This document shows positions 5,897-9,737 of a stretch of DNA of 9,737 bases, one piece after another (position 1 is the first letter of the stretch; the number at the start of each line of letters is the position of its first letter). Both the position numbers and the translations under genes were made by a program. Under the pieces are notes generated by a model. It was not told the DNA's origin. It ran no database searches and was given only the letters and a program-made list of their open reading frames with translations. This stretch comes from DASUZB01 sp036377075 (GTDB taxonomy: Bacteria; Actinomycetota; CALGFH01), in contig DASUZB010000240.1 in the NCBI GenBank assembly GCA_036377075.1, positions 1 through 9,737 of the forward strand, read 5' to 3'.

Positions 5897-6329
5897 GCCG
5901 GCGCCATCCTGTGGCGACCTGCGTGCGCTGATCGCGGGGCTACGACAGCTCCCATGGCCACCCGACGGGCTGGTTGCCAACCGCCACCGATGGCGGTGGC
6001 GTGCTGGCCGTCATCACCCACGAAGGGGCGATGCCGCGGCAGGTCCTCAGCGCCTAAAGGACCAGCGTCGTCGTGAGCCTCGTTAGGCGTAAGGTCGAAG
6101 TCAGCCCAGGATCAGCTCTCCCCGAAGGATGCTGGTGTGGGTAAGGGTCAAATCCTCCCACGGACTCGACCTCCCATCCGGCGTGTCGACCTCAAGGTCG
6201 GTTGAGCTAGCGAGTCCAGACAGGATCGGCACGTCACGGGAGCCGGAAGATGCCTTCCACAGCGAGCTCACGCTGATCCAGCAGCCCATGACAAGCGGCT
6301 GTGGGGCGTTCCCTGCTGTTTGTGCCGCC

Positions 6330-6484
6330 GGTAGGGCACATACCTACCACTTTCCTCTCGCTGCCGTCCCGGCAGGTCAGCGCCGTCTGGATGCGGCTGC
6401 TCGGCCGGCGAGATCTGCGTGGTGTCGGTCCAGTTCCCTGGAGCGGTGGGTCCTTGGTAGGTACCCGGAAGGTAGGCGATCGCC
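6330..6484. repeat. GGTAGG repeat cluster and GGCGATCGCC palindrome
   Basis: GGTAGG occurs at 6330-6335, 6456-6461 and 6471-6476, and its complement CCTACC at 6343-6348. The first pair is an inverted repeat with a 7-nt centre (GCACATA). The two right-hand copies are direct repeats 15 bases apart. The last copy runs into the perfect 10-bp palindrome GGCGATCGCC at 6475-6484. All lie 130-290 bases upstream of the Crp/Fnr gene and could be binding sites for it or another regulator, but no known consensus is matched. Confidence 0.35.
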
Positions 6485-6575
6485 TTTTGGGTGTGGCTCT
6501 TCTGCAGGGACTGCCTGACCTGGGAAACTCGTGGTTGGACGGTGGGTCGAGGAGCTGTGGCAGTGAGGGAGCCTG

Positions 6576-6599
6576 GCCTCGAGCGGCGACGCTCGAGGC
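6576..6599 (+). promoter_or_regulatory. 10-bp hairpin with GCGA loop before the Crp/Fnr ribosome binding site
   Basis: GCCTCGAGCG (6576-6585) pairs perfectly with 6590-6599 around the tetraloop GCGA, which belongs to the stable GNRA class. Only three bases separate it from the Shine-Dalgarno sequence GGAGGG (6603-6608). No T tract follows, so it is unlikely to be a terminator. It may be a leader hairpin that tunes translation or protects the mRNA 5' end, or a DNA dyad used for autoregulation. Confidence 0.5.
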
Positions 6600-6617
6600 A
6601 GTGGAGGGTGGCGCGGG

Positions 6618-7307
6618 ATGATCGCCGATCAAGAGGTCCGGGATGCGCTCGCCGGCAGCTTCCTGGCCGCGCTCCCGCCGGAGGTCGTCGAGGAGCTCCT
6701 GGCGAATGGAGAGCGTTTCGACTATCCGGGCGGCATCACGGTATATCGGCCCGGTTCGGCTCCGAGGGCCGCACTCGTCATCCGTGGGCTCCTGCGCGTG
6801 TACCTGAGCTCGCCGGAGGGTCGGCAGGTGACGGTGCGGTACGCGCGGGAATCCGACGTCCTGGGGATTGCCGCGGTCGTGGGCGGGCCCCCGAACGTCG
6901 GTGTCCAGACGATCGCTCCGTCGACGTTCTTCAGCATCAACGGCGCCAAGCTGACGGAGCTGGCACACAAGGACGCACGCGTCGCCTGGCAGCTGGCGGA
7001 GGAGCTCAACCGCCGGCTCTACGACACCCTCTACGAGGCCGCGGTCAACACGTTCGGCTCGGTGAAGCAGCGGGTCGCGGCGCACCTCCTCGATCTCGCG
7101 TCCGATCACCAGCCCCCTGACGGCCGGCTCGTCGCGCTTGTGTCCCAGCAGGAGCTCGCGGACGCCGTCGGATCGGTGCGCGAGGTGGTTGCTCGGGTCC
7201 TGCGCGATCTTCGGGTGGCGGGCATCGTCGCGACGGCACCGGACAGCATTGCGATTCTCGATCCCGCTCGCCTCCACGCCGAGTCCTGGCTGCCGACGGT
7301 CTCGTGA
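6618..7307 (+). CDS. Crp/Fnr-family transcriptional regulator
   Basis: This 229-residue protein has the standard length and two-domain layout of the family. Residues about 15-115 form the cyclic-nucleotide-binding-like beta barrel (PGGITVYRPGSAPRAALVIR, GLLRVYL, GRQVTVRYARESDVLGI). About 118-145 is the long dimerisation helix, and 146-215 a winged helix-turn-helix with the recognition segment SQQELADAVGSVREVVARVL (176-195). The cAMP-pocket pattern of E. coli CRP (a Glu-Leu and Arg-Ser pair in the phosphate-binding cassette) is not seen, and there are no Cys residues as in FNR iron-sulfur clusters. The ligand is therefore unknown, and another small molecule is likely. The ATG at 6618 has GGAGGG 9 nt upstream, behind a stable hairpin. 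It is the first gene of a same-strand run with the lactonase-like gene 105 bases downstream, so it is a candidate regulator of that run. Confidence 0.92.
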   Translation: MIADQEVRDALAGSFLAALPPEVVEELLANGERFDYPGGITVYRPGSAPRAALVIRGLLRVYLSSPEGRQVTVRYARESDVLGIAAVVGGPPNVGVQTIAPSTFFSINGAKLTELAHKDARVAWQLAEELNRRLYDTLYEAAVNTFGSVKQRVAAHLLDLASDHQPPDGRLVALVSQQELADAVGSVREVVARVLRDLRVAGIVATAPDSIAILDPARLHAESWLPTVS

Positions 7308-7412
7308 CTTTGGTTACTCGAGCCTCCAACTGAAGTCACTGACGCGCGGGGCACGTCGATCCACGCTGCTCGCGTGATCACTCGAAGAGTCAGGCCGCGA
7401 GGAGGCTCCACC

Positions 7413-8300
7413 ATGGCAAGCGTGACTGCCGTCTCCGCCGAGCGCGGAGCGTCGGGCCCGGTGCAGGCGGTGTCGGTCGTGAGCACCGGAACCGTCCAGA
7501 TTCATCCAGAGCAGCTGCACGGGAGCAGGAAGCCCTTGTATTGGTGGCTGCTGACGTCGCGGCGATGGACGCAGCCGCTCCCGATCAACGTCTACGTCAT
7601 CGAGCATGCCGACGGGCTCATTCTGTTCGACACGGGCCAGGATCGCGCATCGGTCACCGATCACTCGTACTTCCCCGGCGGGTTCACCGGCTACCTCTAC
7701 GACCGCCTCGCGCGGTTCCACATCGGCGAGAAGGACACGCTCACGGCGCAGCTGGGTACGCTGGGCTACTCGCCGACCGACGTGCGCAGGGCGATCCTGT
7801 CGCACCTTCACGAGGACCACATCGGCGGGCTCCGGGAGCTGACGGAAGCCGAGCTCGTGGTCTCCGGAGCCGAATGGCAGCAGCTTGCCGGCTTCAAGCC
7901 CGAGATCACCGGATTCCTGCGCAAGCACATCGAGATCCCGTGGCTGAGGTGGCGTCAGGTCGCGTTCGAGCCAACGGGCGACCCGAGCGTGTCCCCGTTC
8001 ACCGAGTCACTGGATCTCATGGGTGATGGCTCGCTGGTGCTCCTGCCGACCCCCGGCCACACCGCGGGCTCGGTGTCCTTGCTCGTTCGCCGGGGGACGC
8101 GACCACCGCTGCTGCTCGTGGGGGATCTGACGTACCGCGTCGATCTTCTCGACCGTCGTCAGGTGCCCGGCGTCGGCGATCGGCGCGGCCTCCACACGGC
8201 CACGGACAAGGTTCTCGCCCTCAAGAACCGGATGCCGGGGCTGACGATCCTGCCGGCGCACGACCCGACGGCGGTCCGACGCCTGCTCGAGAGCCGTTGA
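7413..8300 (+). CDS. Metallo-beta-lactamase-fold hydrolase, AHL-lactonase-like
   Basis: This 295-residue protein has the full set of metal ligands of the fold. HLHEDH at 131-136 gives His131, His133, Asp135 and His136; His216 lies in PTPGHTAGS, Asp238 in LLLVGDLTY, and His283 in LPAHD. LFDTG (71-75) is the usual early strand-loop. Tyr241, three residues after the bridging Asp238, matches the Asp/Tyr spacing of N-acyl-homoserine-lactone lactonases such as AiiA, where that Tyr helps bind the lactone. Lactone hydrolysis (quorum-signal degradation or another lactone) is therefore plausible but unproven; related proteins act on other esters. The ATG at 7413 is preceded by GAGGAGG (7399-7405) with good spacing; an in-frame GTG at 7374 lacks this. 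No signal peptide is seen, so it is probably cytoplasmic. The next gene starts 11 bases after its stop. Confidence 0.9.
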   Translation: MASVTAVSAERGASGPVQAVSVVSTGTVQIHPEQLHGSRKPLYWWLLTSRRWTQPLPINVYVIEHADGLILFDTGQDRASVTDHSYFPGGFTGYLYDRLARFHIGEKDTLTAQLGTLGYSPTDVRRAILSHLHEDHIGGLRELTEAELVVSGAEWQQLAGFKPEITGFLRKHIEIPWLRWRQVAFEPTGDPSVSPFTESLDLMGDGSLVLLPTPGHTAGSVSLLVRRGTRPPLLLVGDLTYRVDLLDRRQVPGVGDRRGLHTATDKVLALKNRMPGLTILPAHDPTAVRRLLESR

Positions 8301-8311
8301 AGGAGAGCGAG

Positions 8312-9487
8312 ATGGATACGTCCGAGAACACCGTGTCGCCGCACGGCAGCGCCCCCGCACCCAGCGCCGAGGTGGCGTCGATGCGTGAGCGCGTGGACGA
8401 AGCCGCGTCGACCGCGACCTGGCTGCTCTACGGGGCGACGGGTCGAACCGGGACCCTGATCGCCGAGCAGGCGGTCGCACGAGGTCACCGTCCCGTCCTG
8501 GCCGGCCGAAGCCCGGATCGCCTTCGCCGTCTGGCCGGACGGCTCGACCTGCCCTGGGTCGCCGGTGCGGTCACGGACGTTGGCAGGCTCATCGGCGATG
8601 CCCGCCTCGTGCTCCTGGCTGCCGGCCCGTTCGGCACGACCGCGCCGCCGGTGCTGCAAGCGTGTCTCGACGCCGGCGTGCACTACCTCGACACCGCGAA
8701 TGAGATACCGGTCGCCCGTGCTGTCCTGGCCGCCGACGAACGTGCGCGTGAGCGCGGCATCACGGCGCTGCCGGCGGTCGGGTTCGGGACGGTGGCGAGC
8801 GACGGGCTCGCACGACTCGTTGCGGACCAGGTGCCGGCCGCGACCCGACTCGACGTGGCCATCCTCCTCGGCACCGAGGGGTCCAGCCCCGGCGCGAGGG
8901 CCAGCCGGACGCAGGCGCTCGCGGGTGGCGGATGGATCCGGCGCGATGGTCGGCTGGTCCATACCCGCCTAGGTGCCGGCGCTCGCCGGCTCCCGACGCC
9001 CGCGGGCCACCGCACCTTCATGCCGTTCCCAACCGCCGACCTCGTGCTGACGGGACACACGACCGGCATACCGAACATCACGGTGTCGCTCGAGGTCCCG
9101 ATGCCGCCCGTCGTGGCAAGGCTCGCCATGCCGGCGTTGCCCTTGCTGACCCGGCTGGTTGGCGAGCGGCGTCGACGCGCCAAGGCGTCCGAGCCGACGA
9201 GCGCACCGAACGCCGTGGAGAGCCTTCTCTGGGCGCGGGCGACGGCCGCCGACGGGCGGAGCGCCGAGTCGTGGATGCGCACCGGAGAGGGCTACCGCTA
9301 CACGGCCCGCGCAGCGATCTTGGCCGTCGAGGCCGCGCTCCGGTCGGCCCCGCTCGGCGCGACCACGGTCGCGCGCGCGTTCGGTCCACAGCCCTGTCTC
9401 GCGGCAGGCGGCGAACTGCTTGGCGCCGAGGCCGTCAAGCGGAGCGAGCGGCCGCATCCGGCCGCCGAGGCGAAGCACGGCCAGTGA
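8312..9487 (+). CDS. Saccharopine dehydrogenase-like / enoyl reductase-like protein
   Basis: This 391-residue protein belongs to the saccharopine dehydrogenase NAD(P)-binding family, which also includes mycobacterial trans-acting enoyl reductases. After a 35-residue polar N-terminal tail, WLLYGATGRTGTLIAEQAV (37-55) is a Rossmann strand-loop-helix with GATGRTG at 41-47, and PVLAGRSPDRL (61-71) follows with an Arg suited to NADP. VLLAAGPFG (100-108), GVHYLDTANE (122-131) and ALPAVGFGTVASD (152-164) are family blocks. The C-terminal part (about 175-375) includes GEGYRYTARAAILAVEAAL (325-343). It is likely an NADP-dependent reductase of a lipid-like or cyclic substrate, not a lysine-pathway enzyme, judging by the neighbours. 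The ATG at 8312 has AAGGAG (8300-8305) 6 nt upstream; the TTG at 8297 would overlap the previous stop and is less likely. It sits 11 bases after the lactonase-like gene, so the two are surely co-transcribed. Confidence 0.87.
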   Translation: MDTSENTVSPHGSAPAPSAEVASMRERVDEAASTATWLLYGATGRTGTLIAEQAVARGHRPVLAGRSPDRLRRLAGRLDLPWVAGAVTDVGRLIGDARLVLLAAGPFGTTAPPVLQACLDAGVHYLDTANEIPVARAVLAADERARERGITALPAVGFGTVASDGLARLVADQVPAATRLDVAILLGTEGSSPGARASRTQALAGGGWIRRDGRLVHTRLGAGARRLPTPAGHRTFMPFPTADLVLTGHTTGIPNITVSLEVPMPPVVARLAMPALPLLTRLVGERRRRAKASEPTSAPNAVESLLWARATAADGRSAESWMRTGEGYRYTARAAILAVEAALRSAPLGATTVARAFGPQPCLAAGGELLGAEAVKRSERPHPAAEAKHGQ

Positions 9488-9523
9488 TCGAACGGGCACA
9501 GGACCGCTGCGAACGGAGACGCG

Positions 9524-9737
9524 ATGCAGAAGAAGACGTACGCACATGGACGACCGGCGCTGGCGATGGATGCGCTCCAAACGGTGAACCTCGGTGCCGC
9601 GCGACACTGGATCCGGGTTCGCGGGACGAGCACGTCGAACCCGCCGCTCCTGCTGATGCAGTTGGGCCCCGGGCTGCCGATCATCAACGAGGCGCGCCGC
9701 TTCGAGCGGCTGCTCGCACTGGAAGACGCCTTCACGG
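9524..9737 (+). CDS. Alpha/beta hydrolase, N-terminal part (runs off the window)
   Basis: The first 71 residues are present; the frame is open to the window end. From the ATG at 9524 (GGAG at 9515-9518, 5 nt upstream) the protein begins MQKKTYAHGRPALAMDAL, then NLGAARHWIRVRGTSTSNPP, LLLMQLGPGLP and a helix EARRFERLLALEDAFT. The hydrophobic strand followed by GPGLP matches the oxyanion-loop region of alpha/beta hydrolases related to proline iminopeptidase-type (S33) proteins. The catalytic Ser, Asp and His would lie beyond the window. A second in-frame ATG at 9566 also leaves the domain intact, but has no better ribosome binding site. It starts 36 bases after the reductase-like gene, on the same strand, and probably belongs to the same operon. 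Confidence 0.72.
   Translation, partial: MQKKTYAHGRPALAMDALQTVNLGAARHWIRVRGTSTSNPPLLLMQLGPGLPIINEARRFERLLALEDAFT

Larger units (their letters stand above)
5897..6617. other. 720-base gap without a convincing gene
   Basis: No gene is supported. A short plus-strand frame ends at a TAA (6055-6057) with LAVITHEGAMPRQVLSA, which reads like protein but has no start or domain. A 62-codon minus-strand frame (6101-6289) ends LTLTHTSILRGELILG, also without a ribosome binding site and with weaker third-position GC bias than the real genes. Small inverted repeats lie at 5980-5997 (ACCGCCA/TGGCGGT, 4-nt loop) and 6051-6089 (CGCCTAA/TTAGGCG, 25-base loop); the first may help terminate transcription of the small gene. 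GGTAGG repeats and a palindrome follow at 6330-6484, and a leader hairpin at 6576-6599. The stretch reads as decayed DNA plus the regulatory region of the Crp/Fnr gene. Confidence 0.5.

Noticed and set aside
5990..6057. Similarity of GVLAVITHEG to an early block of xanthine dehydrogenase-type proteins
   Set aside because: Only about ten residues match from memory, the frame ends soon after, and nothing of the large enzyme is nearby. Chance is more likely.
6101..6289. A 62-codon minus-strand frame ending LTLTHTSILRGELILG
   Set aside because: It has no Shine-Dalgarno sequence, no promoter, no recognisable domain and weaker third-position GC bias. It is kept only as a possible remnant.
6234..7277. 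A 347-codon open frame on the minus strand
   Set aside because: It lies mostly antisense to the clear Crp/Fnr gene and has low-complexity Arg/Pro/Ser composition without any domain.
7374..7381. GTGATCAC palindrome between the Crp/Fnr and lactonase-like genes as a Crp/Fnr operator
   Set aside because: The half-sites lack the 6-base (CRP) or 4-base (FNR) spacer, and an 8-bp palindrome is common by chance. GTCACTGAC at 7335-7343 is no better.

Overview
The window is very GC-rich, strongly biased to G or C in third codon positions, and carries an actinobacterial-looking gene set: a lipoprotein with a Ser/Thr/Pro linker, DoxX, an LtrA relic, a SnoaL-like protein and candidate leaderless promoters. 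It is best read as chromosomal DNA of a soil-type actinomycete. The genus cannot be named from the sequence. No rRNA, tRNA, CRISPR array, insertion sequence or phage gene was recognised.

Left part (1-4200). A possible gene end and a terminator-like hairpin (79-111) precede a secreted lipoprotein of unknown function (312-878, +). It converges on a DoxX-family membrane protein (1015-1629, -) across a 16-bp hairpin at 913-950. Upstream of doxX on the same strand is an atypical short-chain dehydrogenase-like NAD(P)-binding protein (1861-2502, -), probably translated from a leaderless mRNA. Divergent from it is a broken N-terminal piece of LtrA (2569-2828, +). A SnoaL/NTF2-like protein (2960-3376, -) and a class I SAM methyltransferase (3550-4200, +) are divergently arranged.

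Middle part (4201-6617). This stretch is gene-poor and looks eroded. It holds a PAS-domain relic (4389-4754, -) with two compensating frameshifts. It also holds a six-helix membrane sensor-like protein that ends in a coiled coil without a recognisable output domain (4821-5717, +), coupled by an ATGA overlap to a 60-residue protein of unknown function (5714-5896, +). About 720 bases follow with no convincing gene but with short inverted and direct repeats, ending in a 10-bp hairpin with a GCGA loop just before the next ribosome binding site.

Right part (6618-9737, all +). A Crp/Fnr-family regulator is followed by a metallo-beta-lactamase-fold hydrolase resembling N-acyl-homoserine-lactone lactonases, a saccharopine-dehydrogenase/enoyl-reductase-like NAD(P)-binding protein, and the start of an alpha/beta hydrolase that runs off the window. 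The last three genes are closely spaced, each with its own Shine-Dalgarno sequence. They look like an operon for hydrolysing and reducing a small lactone or ester, possibly under the regulator. The substrate is not known, and quorum quenching is only one possibility.
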